DNA of 64,000 bases from Ligula intestinalis (Eukaryota; Platyhelminthes; Cestoda; Diphyllobothriidea; Diphyllobothriidae): NCBI GenBank assembly GCA_036362985.1, contig JAYGXS010000006.1:8347014-8411013 (forward strand), given 5' to 3'. Shown piece by piece: positions 42,832-55,954 of the stretch. A model generated the notes under the pieces. It had not been told where the DNA came from. It saw nothing but the letters and a program-made list of their open reading frames with translations, and did not search any database. The translations under genes and the position numbers were made by a program. Every line of letters starts with the position of its first letter. Position 1 is the stretch's first letter.

Positions 42832-45800
42832 TGAGGCAGCGTACGTGTTGAATACTGCATACTGTAACATAACAGTTATACGGTGGCACGATGGCATCGG
42901 TCAGGTGGTATTGCATGCTGCACTACAATGAATAGCATAACCTTTAAAGTGCATGCCACTTAAACGTAGGCATTTGCTTAATCGTCAATTAAATGTGCGT
43001 CGTGGTGACGTCGGCCGGGTTTTAATGCAGGTACCGACATATTTATTATTCAATATAGAAAGGTAAAAAGCGTAAATCTAGTAACATATGTTTAAATTAT
43101 ATATTTTTTTCGGATGGCAAGCTGTCAGAGGTCAATTAGTATTGTTCTGCATAGTACTACATATTCTGTTTTTATAAACAGTAACTGCGATTCTGGAGCC
43201 AACAAAAATGCACAGCTTTCAAAAATACTTAATAAATAAAAAAGCAACTGATCGATACTTGGACTTATCCATCAACAGGATATGCTTCTTATTGCGCAAC
43301 TTCTGCACTAGAAGATGATTCGTCAGCATGATAGCAGTTTTTGTTCTTAAGGATAACAATTTCTCGTTCTGCCAGTCCAAACTAACTTCTTTAATTAGCG
43401 CTTAGTTTACCAAGAAAGTAAACCCGAGTATAACGCAGTATGCAAGCTTTTAGAATACTTATTTAACTGAATCGTTTTATTGCCATTGCAGCGAGCAATT
43501 ATGTGCACAGAATATTCTGATTTGTTAAACTTTAGCAATTAATCTCAATCTGAAAACACGAGGTTATGCTGTTAAAAGTACGCGTTTTATCTTCATTCAT
43601 GCTTAGCAGTTTATGGCAAAAACTGATAATGTAGGTCATCGTCGTCGGTGTTTCTTGTCAATCGATAGATTCTAACATTTTTATTAAAATAAATATGCAA
43701 TAAATATAATAACCACATTTCCAAAATCTGAAATTATGCAAAATGCATTACAATGTTTTGTTTAGTTTCTTTTTCTGTACTCATTTAACAAGTTTCATCA
43801 GCGAACTACTAAGCTTAGGTCTGTTGATCAAGACAATTGGTTTGCCTTTCAAACCCTGCTTTACTGCTGTTTGCTTATTAACGAGCGACACTTTTTTTCC
43901 GTTCAATGACCGCCGTCACCCAAAAACCGATTATAATTAATGAATACGGTTGACATGCACGTCAGAATACACAATATGGCTTGATAAAAAAAGCGCATAG
44001 TCTGCAAATATTTGTCTCGACAAGCTCTAGTCAAGCTTTTTGAACGTTTACGCAAACCGTATGCATTTTCAAAAAACGCCAGACATAAAATCTGGGATTT
44101 CATTTTTTCCAAAAAGTGCATCCTTGATGCAAAATGCAAAGGGATACAAATAACTGTCACAGTTTCGTTTGGGCATATTCAGTAAATTTTTTGATCAATG
44201 CGTTGCAATGAAGCAGATTAATGATTACATTTGACAAACAGAAATCCGTTTCAAATAAAGGTACTCTGTCTTGCTTGTTGCAGATAATTTACGATTTACT
44301 TTTGCAAGCATGTTTTCTTATCTTATTGCCAGGCAGACTTTAGTGTAGCGTGCACTAAAGTACGTTTCAAAATTGTTTAAATTAATTTTACTTACAGGCG
44401 GGAATTCGCATCATATTTTTTTGTGGGCATCATGATGAAATTGAACTGATAATGTTCTAGGACACCGCTTCATAGTTAATTAGTCCAAAAACACAGATAC
44501 ATACATTAAAGGCAGTATAATGTTTTACTTAAATTTTTTTTGAATTTGTCATGATGGCAGATAGTAAATTTAAAGTTATATCTTGTGTAAATTATGGTCG
44601 CCCGCGGTAGAGCAACACAGATTGCTTAGCCTGCAGACAACTTTACGACGATAAAAAAACTGGTCGACATTTAGGGTTATGTTTTAGCAGGATACGCTTC
44701 TAACTGCTGATCATATGGATGGAAGAGGCCCTGCCAGGGTCGCAGGATAAACATTTTCATAAGGTAGATAACAATTCTATGTAAAGTAGACCATTTAGGC
44801 AAACTTAAGAATCAAGTTGTTTAGCTGGTCACCTCCATTGTCTGTTCGGCGCCTTTTTGTGCATTTGAGCAAACACTTGTTCTACTTAACGGTCCGATAA
44901 ATAATGCGTTTACTAGAAACCGGCATGTTCCTCATAATAATGGGGCACATATTTTGAGTTTGTTAAAGTAAGGCACATAAGTATACATAGGAACGCAGAA
45001 AATTTACCCTCTTAACAGGCTACATAGAGTTTTATGCATTCCGGTTTATACATTACATACACATGTTCATGTTTAAATAATAATGCTAAGGTCAATAGCG
45101 GGCATCAATTTCTGCAGTTCTTTGAGAGTTGGTTACATTCGTATTTACATGAATATGCATAATGTACAATATTCCCACTTCCAAAACGTAAATACATTCA
45201 TAATATATCCCTGTGTGAAACATGTCGTAGCTTTTAATGGAACAATTATTTGTGGACTCATTTCGAATCCTTCATAATTGAACCGCTAAATTATGTTTGT
45301 TTTATTGAATTAAAAGGACCCCACTGAAATATTGCTCACAAACAGTTCAACTGTATGAACTTTGCTGCTGTCAAAATGCACAGAATGATGTTAAATGCAT
45401 GGCCAAACAGTCGAAAATCACCACAAAAGTGCGATGAGCGAAATAATCCATGGTCATCATTACAATTATTATATGCAAATTCTAACAACTTTTTGCTTAG
45501 TAAATCGTAGTGAGCATTATTTTTGTCAAATTAAAGCAACACATTTTAGGTGAGTAAATCGAATATTGCAGTGCTGAAGGTATGCATTGGATCTTAACTT
45601 TAAAATATTTTCGCATATTAATTTATATTCAAAGTATAATGCTGGCCAGCAATGGAAGAAAGCATTCATCGATTTCCATAGTGGTGGTTGCTAGCATTTT
45701 TCTGAAAAAAATAAGCACTCTATATAATATTCCCAAGTGCAAAATCTAAATGTTTCGTAATTTAGCACAATTTCTAAAGTATCATAGGTTTGCTAAGAGT

Positions 45801-48800
45801 TTCTTACTGCATAGGTATGTAACACGTCGCATGTACGAATCCCTAAATTTTAGTTTTTTTGATTGAAAATAAACATGGTTATTTAAAATACCTCTTTACT
45901 GCAGTTCGTTGATTAAAAGCCAAAAACGTTCATCGTAAAAGGATAACCGCACCAAGATAACCGAGCACTTTCAATTGGTACGTAAGAACGCACTTCAGAA
46001 TGCAAAGTGTTCGGCAGGACAAGCCTAATCAGTATGCTCTAGATTAAGTGACTGTCATTTCGTTCATTTGTCTCCAGTGCTTGCCTGACACAAAATGCAA
46101 ATCGATACAGAACTTTAATGTGTTCGTTTTATCAGTTGTAGATTTTTGTAAACACATGTGTCGTGCCTTAGGAAAATAAGTACTACATTCGTCAGTAAGT
46201 TGCTTAGTTTGCCTGTTGCAAATTACAACCGGTTTAATTGATAAATTTATTTTTCTAAAATTAACCGTATTTTATTTCTTAATACGACAGGTTGCCTGAA
46301 GAAATAGGTCCGGCGTTAATGTTTTTTTGCGACGCAATAAGCAACATGTTTTTTTAAAATGAAACGTAAATGCCAGACTTCGTTGTAATGGTAAATTTTT
46401 TTCGGGCCTTATGATGACATCTTTCATGTAGTAGGTAAGGGCTTGATGCGTTAACACATAGCCAATACATCTAGATTACCTGTTAGAAGATATATTTTCA
46501 TACTTTTTTGGATGCCATGAGGACAAAGATCAGGACAGCATGAATATTTTATAAACTTTGAATCGGTAATAATTTTTCGCTGCAGAGCAAAAAAAGGTGC
46601 CAGCCTACTAACAACTACAAAACGCCTTTACTTGTCCGCACACGTTCTAAATTTGAAATTTTTATGAGCAAAAGTAGCCTTTTTAGCACCAATTACATAC
46701 TCATAGCTCCAGAAGTTTGTCCTGCAAAAGCGGTTGTTTTAAAGTTATGTAAGGACAAGAAATGAGATTAAAAGAGAAGGTAAGTTTTAGAAGTAGATGA
46801 AAAGCGAAAAAATGTGGTTGAAGTAGCTTCCTGCAGCCGATGGGAGCAGGATTTGTCACACGTTAATTGAGTATGCTGGACCTAAAGTAGGTTGAAGTAG
46901 ACAACCTCTTAACCACAACTTCAATTTTTTGGGAAATGTATGAAACCTGCAATTTGATAATCAGCGTGTTTTCGCAATAAATTGCGTGATAATACAAAAA
47001 AACAAAGTCTGCAGGTTTAAATCATTAACACTTCTAAAAACAGTAAAATAAAATATATTAAGCATTTACCAAAGTATATTTCACTGCGTGACCTAATTCA
47101 CGGGCCATTAAACCTGATAACCCTCGTTTTTTAGGAAAACATAAAGGTTCAAGGGATTTATGAGTGAGGTTTCCTAAGCTACTTTTTCCTTTTTATGCAT
47201 ACCTGTTTATATTTAATTAATACTACTGAAATGCTATGGATGAAAACCGGCATATGTTTTCGCACTCCACTGATAGACAATAACTTTTTATTTACATAGA
47301 TATGCCTTAATGTAGCACTATGCACAACAGGTCGCCACATCATCCTTTATTTTTTGTCCAGTCATGCTGAATAATACAGCTGCTAAATGCTTGTTTTTTT
47401 AAAAGAGTTTTTTATTCAAATACCGCTTATCATTTTGCCTTCTTTTAATGGCAAAAAATTGAGTGCCGTTGGAGTACACGCAAGAATAACATATGCTTAT
47501 TTAAAAAGTGAAAGGTAGGCAAAAAAGTGGTACCAGCGCCGAATACCATGGGCAACTTTTTGCTTTTATTATAGAAAACTCTAACCATTATCAAATTTAT
47601 AAGATTTTTCTTATCGAAATCGTTTTCATAGCATAAGTGTGATTAATTTGGTTGACTCAATTTTGGAAGAAACTCGCGGCATTCGAAGAGCTTCCAACCC
47701 ACAATTAGAGAATGGCGTTTATGGGGCAAACGCTGTATCACACAAGGGTCTACTAAATAAAGCAAACCTACCTAACCTTCTATATAAGTATTTTTATATG
47801 AGCAAATAAGTTTAAAACTGTAAAAAGAATTTTTATGGTGCACACTTGTTTTTAATTTTGATATTTACTTATCCTTTTGTACTAAAAATAACGTTAATCT
47901 GCTCCGGAAAATACGTTCGCACATTTCCTTACGTAAATGGTCGCAGCTAGCACTTTTGTTCAAAAAAAACCTTGTGTATAAGAAACCGCATGAAAAATCT
48001 TCAATGCTTCATTATTAAACGTAGATTTTGTTGAAATATCATACTGTGTGCTAATGTTTACCGTTAAATTTATGAATTCCCAAATTATGGTTTGTTGACT
48101 CAAAAAAGAGGTTTGCCATTGAAGTGTTCTTTAAACTCAATTCATTCATAAAAAGACGAAAATTTAAGGTTAAAATAAGTCCCGTCACCCGATGACTAAG
48201 AATGTTCCAAGATTGCGCTCGAAATGAACGTAAGAATAAGAAATGGCCAGCAAAAATGGATAGTTGGCAAAAATGTACTAGCGCAACCCCTAATTAGTGT
48301 GTTGGAAATATAGCGCAAACGTTAAAAAATATAAAAAAAATAGACAAAATGTTTGTCATCTGTTTTTATTCCTCGCAAACATGCAATAAACAAAGGGCAA
48401 ATTGCAACAATCAAATATGCATTATTTGTTTGAGCACTACATGATTTTTGTCTGCCGACATACATCCTAGTCTTCCTGTAGCAGGCTATGTAATTCTTAC
48501 GTATTGTTACAATGTTTATACTATTAACCATATTTTGCCTTATTTTATTTGCTTAAACTAAGAGCATTCTTAGGCCAGCATGGCAAAATTGGCAACAAGG
48601 GTCGAGTAGGTCCGTTTCAAAGCACGTTGATATGTGGAAGGAACCAGTAATACGAAACAATTTTCTCATAAGACCGAAAGTCTCTTTACATATTCCGAAT
48701 ATTGTCACAGCAATTTCTTCTCCAATTTGGTTTGCTTACCAAGTGTACTTGGTATAAGTTCTTATGAGAGTAGTAATTTTCACACTGTCTAATAGAAGGG

Positions 48801-51655
48801 ACTTACTATTTGTAGGATAAAAAAATGAAAATGAAGAGAAAAAGGTAACTGGAAAAACGAGGCTTGCCAGAAAGGAAATTATAAGTGAACAACATGAAGA
48901 AGAAGTAATCAATGTAAGTTTCAATGTCTTAGTTTTTAAATATTTACCGGGCTTGATTCTTAGAATCAATTTTGTTTACGCTAAATGTCTTACGGATTCT
49001 GGTCATGATTTTGGATAAATTAAAGTACTGTGTTACTTAGAATTCGAATATGTCGCAGTCACACTCCATGTTTTGCCCAACCTAAGCAGAAGGGAATGAA
49101 GATCACCGTTATGCACATCGATCTTGATTCAAAACATAAGCCTTTAAATAAATAAATCGCAATTTATGGCTTAAAGTATTATTTGTATGATGACGGCTGT
49201 CAATCCTGCGATAAGTGACTTATAGGTTACCTACTGTAATTCGGATCCAACGGCTTCGAACGTGGGATACACACTGACATTGATTCTCGCGTTTACGCAA
49301 ATAAACCACGTGTAATGCGGGATAATATTTAAAAAGACAACATAAGAATGTCATACGTTGTGTGAAGTTAATAAGGCCTACCATCTTTTAGCGGAAAAGT
49401 ACGGACGGGACAAATGGCCTGTCAGCAAACAAAGAAGATTAACTATAAATGGATACCTTTTTTCTAGCAACTGAAACAACGTTAATATATGATAGCCTTG
49501 CAACTCTAAGCAAGCTCTTCTGTCTTGTATATACTTACAAAAGATTTATGGGGATCAACAACAGGAACGTCAGACATTTACTCTTATTGCAAAAAAATCA
49601 CATAACTGGCTAATTGGTTTACCTCAGGAGAGCTGCCCACTGATACCGTTAATAAAAATACTACAAAATTGAGATATATTTCTAAGTGACAACGATGCAC
49701 ATTATAATATTGTAAAACAATAGTTCAAGGTCTTTAAATGCATTTTTTCAGTGTTATTTTTATATGAACGACGTATATGTAATTATCTGCATTAAGTTAC
49801 TTAATTTTATAGGATAATTACAGGATTTTGCGATTTGGTCACTAAAGCGCGCTTAGGATTCAGTTAGAGTGTTTCAAACCTTTTTCCGAAAACAAAACAC
49901 GTTTTGTTTGTTCAGACATATTTTGCTTCCCTTAATTGCTTTATATTTTGTCGCAAAATAGTGTGTGCCACACTTACGCTTTTATTCGCTCTTATGTTAA
50001 ACCCTTATGCAGCTTGCTTTCTAGAAGGATATGTACCTAAGGTGAATATGGTTCGGTCTTTGATAAGGATACTATTTATACCGAACATGAAAAAAAAGGT
50101 GGTATAATTCATTCATGGTATAATGCATTAGCGAAAAGATTTATTTCGGTTTGATGTCATGCATGCATAGGCATATTTATATGACAATTTTAAGGTCAAT
50201 CGCACTATCTTAAACAATACGCTTTGCATCTCACACAAAATACCATAAATGAATGAAAGTTATTTCAACATTTATCATTATACGCACAAATATATTATAG
50301 GTAGTTTTTTTTAAAGAAAATAGCGTGTCCCACAAAAATGGAGGACCTGGTCAAAATAGAGAGATGAATATGCAAAGCATTTGCTCAAGCAAAACACCAC
50401 AAGCAGCATACGAATTGCGTAACGAATTCCGAATTCAAGCCCGTTTGAAACGTTTGCTTTCAACTAATTATGCAATCAAAACTAACATTCATTGCAATTT
50501 GGGCAACTGATGAAGCTCACATTTTTCGTAGGTTAATTAAATACACCACTAATGGGATTTCAGTGATGCAGTAAAACAGAGTAGGAAACACTGAAATAAG
50601 GCTCTATGTGCACAGTTTTTGTGATTAAGTTAACTGAAAAATTGCTGATCTGCAAGTTCAATAACTTACTAAATTGCACACCTGTCAAGTGTAGTGTTAA
50701 CGCAAATACACAGTTAAACATGTTCCAAATTATTCAGTTTTTTAAAATGTTAAGCCTGGATGTAAAACCCCATTATTTGTGTTCTTTAAGCACAAAAACT
50801 CGTATTTAATATTTAAATGATATTTCGATTAACACAGTCCTGCAGTGCTCATCATGAACGTGAATATGTTATCTGTAAGGGGCTTTGGTAACAAAACTCT
50901 CCAGCATTGTGCGATTTTTAGCCGTTTGTTCTCAAATGAAAGTTCTGGGTTTAGTATTGCAAACGCTTAAAAAAACTCGGTCGGGACCAACTTTTGAAAG
51001 AAGAGCAATTCGTGTAGACACTTCGCCTTCATTCAACCGTATATTTGGGATAAATTATTAGACTGCATCGTCAAACTTTTAAATATTAAATGTTTATATT
51101 CAGAATTTTAGGCATACAGCCATGCCGAATGCTATAAACACTCTCTGTCACCTTAATAAATCTCTTAAAACACATTTAAGTCTACACAAAACTGATGAAC
51201 AATTATACCGTAAAGTAACAACTGCTGAAAGGTTAATGTCACGTGTTAACGGATTGCGTAATGTATATAATTGCTAACTGCCCTGAAAATTACGCACAAA
51301 GATTTAAGATTGTATGCTTGCAGTAAAGTACATTTTGCAAATTGAAATTAAAACAGAAGTACTCTCCCCATATTTCCGAATTGCGTTGGGATATTTTTTA
51401 CCCAGCGATGAAATAATAACCAGCGGTGTGTTAATATAAAAAAATTGAGATCGATGGTCACATTGACAGCCTATCTGGCTATGCGTGTACATGGTATATT
51501 ATGTGTGAATTTATTGGCCTTTTTTAAGCACATTATGCGCAAGAAAACAAACAATATCCACTACATTGTGTAATACAATCACGCTTGTATCTTTACGTTA
51601 CCGGTGGTAAAATAATGGTTTGCAAATGCACGCAAGTGTCAATCTTTCATAATTA
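42832..51655. other. Long AT-rich stretch without recognised genes
   Basis: Both strands were read; short ORFs (for example 43,743-43,940, 46,272-46,457 and 48,322-48,531) show no domain and have low-complexity AT-driven composition. A small perfect-arm palindrome, ACCAAGT-gt-ACTTGGT, lies near 48,738-48,753. A GC-richer patch at about 44,595-44,740 has no recognisable content. Confidence 0.45.
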
Positions 51656-52100
51656 GATAGTTTCTCTGACCAAATATGCCACACTGCCCCGTCGTCATAG
51701 GATACGCTATCAAGAGTGTATCTTCATACTCCTGCCGCACTGGATGCTCATTTGCACAATTGAATGTGGTGGAACAAAGGCGAAAAAAAGCCATGGGTTT
51801 TTTTGTGCAAAGACCGTCACTACCGGGGTGGGCATTACAATATGCAAAACACTGAGGGCGTTGCAGAGGTCATTGGTTTCAATAAATTCGCGGCAGATGC
51901 GAGCAGATACTGTCTTGGTGCTTGCGGACCCAACAGAGAAGCTTAAAAAAGTCAAAATATCCGCTGCGGATGCCGAAAATTGTCCCAAGGTGCGTTTTTT
52001 GTTTTTGCAATTTCATAGTGCATTTCTGCGTAAAAAATGTAAGAACCCGAAAATGCTAGTGTGCCGATTGAAAAACAATACTTGCTTTCTAAGCCCCTGA
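51656..52100 (+). CDS. Hypothetical ORF, possible exon
   Basis: A plus-strand frame is open from a stop at about 51,655 to 52,100. The most protein-like part reads SLVSINSRQMRADTVLVLAD, then PTEKLKKVKISAADAENCPK, followed directly by GTGCGT, a possible splice donor near 51,989. The sequence before the ATG (51,744) is also open. The opposite strand is open over 51,710-51,988 as well, so which strand, if either, is coding is unclear. No domain is recognised. Confidence 0.22.
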
Positions 52101-55100
52101 CAACTTATTTGTGCACCATTTGTGCGGCATATGTGAATGTTGACGAAGTCACCACCATTTGCGCATAGTCAAATATGGAAGACCGCATGGACATCCACCT
52201 AAGGTTGACGATGGGAGTGCGTAAGCGCTGGGCTCTGAATAAAAACATATTATTATTTTTATGCCTAATGTCGTCACCATGAAGACAGCCAGGTTGTAGT
52301 AAAGATTGCGATTCAGCTGATAAAATATCACTTAGTTCAGTTTGGTTACTTGCATCGTAATAATTGTTTTGCGTATTTCTGACGTTGGTCAGGTGTAAGT
52401 GCAGTTTTTCACACTACGATAAATAAAATATTCAATGTATAGTTTACTCGAATACAAATAAGTAAATACACTTTTTATGCTCTTCGTATTTCATATATGA
52501 TGGCACAATTATTTTGGATTACATTCCTCTTAAAAACCTCTAAATATTTCCACAGCAGGACATACCCAATTTAAGAAGTTCATGCTGGTTTGAAATGAGT
52601 GGAATGCTCACCTTCTAACCACAGTCACACCTAATTTGGTTGGATGACATGTCCAATTCCTTGTTGTTGCTCACTCTCTTAAACAGAATGCGAGACCTCT
52701 GAGCACGGTATTGGCAAAATGTGACTGCCATGTTTCCCAGTAACAAGCTGAAGAACAACGTAATGTTATTGAGAAAACAAAGCCACGTGTCATACTGCAG
52801 TGATTCCTGTTCAAATATAGGTTATTTGCGGAACTTAAATCCTTCTCATTTATCATAAGCAAAGCATGTTTGTTTGACTAGTTACACGACGGACATCGGA
52901 GACTTTGTCCATTTTAATACTGCAGATAGGGTGAAAGCGACGTCATGATCCACGTTTTAAAGCATTACTTTAATTCATCCAGTAAAGCACGCGCATCTGA
53001 ATGCTTGCTTGTGCAAATTTTAAGCCATTGAGCTCGTTCTCCTTAAACAACAAGCAGCAGTCTTTTAATACGATTGAAGTGAATTGATGTTGACCTGCAC
53101 ATGCTCCTACTCGACAAACGTGGCGGTTTCACAGTTCACGAACACACTCGTTGATGTAGCTAATGAACAGTGTAGGGTAAATAACGGAGAATCTGGCAAG
53201 ACCACGCACAAACGCAAGCTTGACCGACAAACAAATGCTTAATATAGATCCATGTGTGCTTTCCTTTCGGCTTCTCTAGTACTCTTTAGGGCACGATCAA
53301 TTGGTGCATCAGGGCACAAAGAGGCACCAGCATAAAGCTGTTGAACACTTAACCAGTTAGACCGCAGTCAGTACCCACTATTTGCCTAAGGTTCAATATA
53401 GCATGATGTTGCTACGGTTCGATAAACATTTTATGTTTCGCCATTTACTTGCAGCCCGCTTCAGGTAACAAGCCCTCGCAAAATGTTAGGTGACCAAGAA
53501 CACATTCATTCTTTGCATTATGAAAATATCATGCGTTTAAATGTAAAAAGCTAATCCAGTGCATCTTTATTATTTTCATTTAAAGAAGAATTTGTTTTTC
53601 AATACGCATTTAAAAATTATTTGAGTTTTTTGCGCATTGCCATGCTCCTTCTTATCTGTTTTATCACTTTATATTTAAAAAAAATACATGAGGTTTGCAA
53701 TTTTAGGTGATATAATTATGCGGGGATTTTGTGCAGCTGCTAAATGTCAGTATGAGGTAATAACACATTAGATCAACCATTTTCAGGAAGTGGATAGCTT
53801 TCCAACTGTTTATATATAATTTGAGCAGGAAATGTTTAAGATCTTAGTCACTGCTGGATAAGGGACGAAATGATAACGTAAATTATGTTTTTTATGGCAC
53901 ATAATGCAGCTTACAACATAATTCTATGTTAAATATATCAGTTAAATTTGAGCTACATTCCAGCATCAGAATCTGGTATGATCTCTTAATTCGCATTGCT
54001 AAGTTGAAATTCAAAGGCGTGGACACATCGTAGACATACTTAACGGAAGTGAAACCATTTGACAAATTTCTCATCTTAAAATCTTTTTTTGCAATCGACC
54101 GAGATTTTGTTGCCATACTTATCCGTTCACATTTAATTAAAATTGTTAAGAAGCTAAGGGAAATATCAGTCATTGGCTTTTTTTCACAACTGATAGGGGC
54201 TTTTATGTGCTTTATCCCATTAAGCATTAAAGTTAATAAGTAAAAACAGTCAGTTAACTGTGCAATCGCGCACCATTTCTAAAGTACCGTACAAAGTTCT
54301 TTCCAATTTCGTACAGCTTACTCATGTCAAACATTTATTATACTTTAAATGCCTGTTTTTCGATTAAAAAAAACTTCGCCTTCTAAGTTTCTGCTTACGG
54401 TGGTTCGTTAACATAAGTGCATAAATCTCATTTAACAATTACTATGATCACCACGTGACCAACAACGACCCGGGAGAGCCCTGCATACTTACATCAAAGT
54501 GAAATATGGTCAACTAAAATGTGGAGAGTCGGCGAAAAACTTGTTTAGCACCAAAAAGCTCTGTCACCGTTTTGGGTATTCTTTAAAAGCGTTAAACATG
54601 TTAAAAAAGAAGACAAAAGCTCTGTAAATTTTGTTTTTTTGGTGGATTATTTGCGTGCCACAAAAAGCAAATCGATTTTAAATATCTTGTTGCCACCTGT
54701 TCTTTCAGAAAATGTATCTAGGTGTTATATGGTAATAAAATAATGGCTGCACTAAGCAATAGGGTATCAGCTTTACTTAAGCGTTGACTAGTTTGCTTGT
54801 TCTACGCTACATAATTTTGAGTTAATTTTAACAAGATTCAAGTATTGACTGTGTCCAAGTGCACGTTAAATTAAACAAATTTTAACGCATATCCTGGGAA
54901 AAATTTAACACGTGAAATTTGACAACAAGGGCACAGTAAACAATACTTATGTTTTGTATCTACCGTTCATATAAAGTTAATATGGCATAGGTCACGATGG
55001 CATACGATGAAAGTTATATCATAACACCAAACCATATTTCCAATAAACAGCATCTTCAAAAATTTCGAATATTTTACGGTTTGCTGCTGTAGTTGCGTTG

Positions 55101-55954
55101 ATAACATTCAAAAACCCACTTCATTGTTTGCGTCTTGCAATACAATTTTTTGCGTACTTGGTATGTTAACAATAAAATGTCTTTCTTTCCGAAGTTTCAG
55201 TAAAACGTACTTCCCTTTCGTATTAAATAAAGACAGGCATCCCAATAAGTTAAATTTAAAGGACATACATTCTTTGGGAAAAAAGCAATTTTATTTAGAC
55301 AATTGTCAACACTGTATATTAAGAACGTCGTCAAACTTGAGAGAAATTTGCAGAAGAAAAGTAATCGTTTCAAATTGCTGATACAGTTACATGGTCATCT
55401 GGAGTGGGTGCTAATTGGGAGTTAGAATTCGCGCTGTCGGAGTTTGCCCCTTCAAAAAAGGCCAAGAATGTATTAAGACCATGCACTCAGCTGATCCATC
55501 CATTAACCGGCGTGTTGAGTAAGCCGGAGTGTACACACACCTCACAATCATGGACCAAGGTAAACTTCAATTAGCTTCCACACCAGATAACCTGGATTTA
55601 CCCCAAACTGACTCGAACTGACTCAAATTACAGTTGCTAATTAGCCATTAAGCCACTGCGACTGATCAATATGTCCATTACGATGTGACGCAAATTGTAA
55701 CTCCCAATTAATGCCCACTTTAGATGACAATATAACTATATAAATATATCAGCACTTTGAAATGCTAAATGTTAGTTGCAAATTCTTCTCAAGTCAGACG
55801 ACGACCTGAAAATCCAGTGTCAAACATTTACTGAATAAAATAGCGAAGTTTCCCAAAGGATGCTTTTCCTTAAAAGGGCCTTCCTTTTACCAAAAACAAC
55901 CAAATTTGTATTATATAATGTAAAATATATAATTGCTAGTGCAAAATCTAGCAG
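52101..55954. other. AT-rich sequence without recognised features
   Basis: ORFs on both strands at 53,892-54,243 overlap each other and have no domain. The ORF at 55,124-55,381 is Lys-, Cys- and Ser-rich without a match I recognise. No RNA gene seen. Confidence 0.45.

Noticed and set aside
53892..54243. Overlapping ORFs on both strands (111 and 64 codons)
   Set aside because: No domain, no splice context, AT-driven amino-acid content; likely chance.
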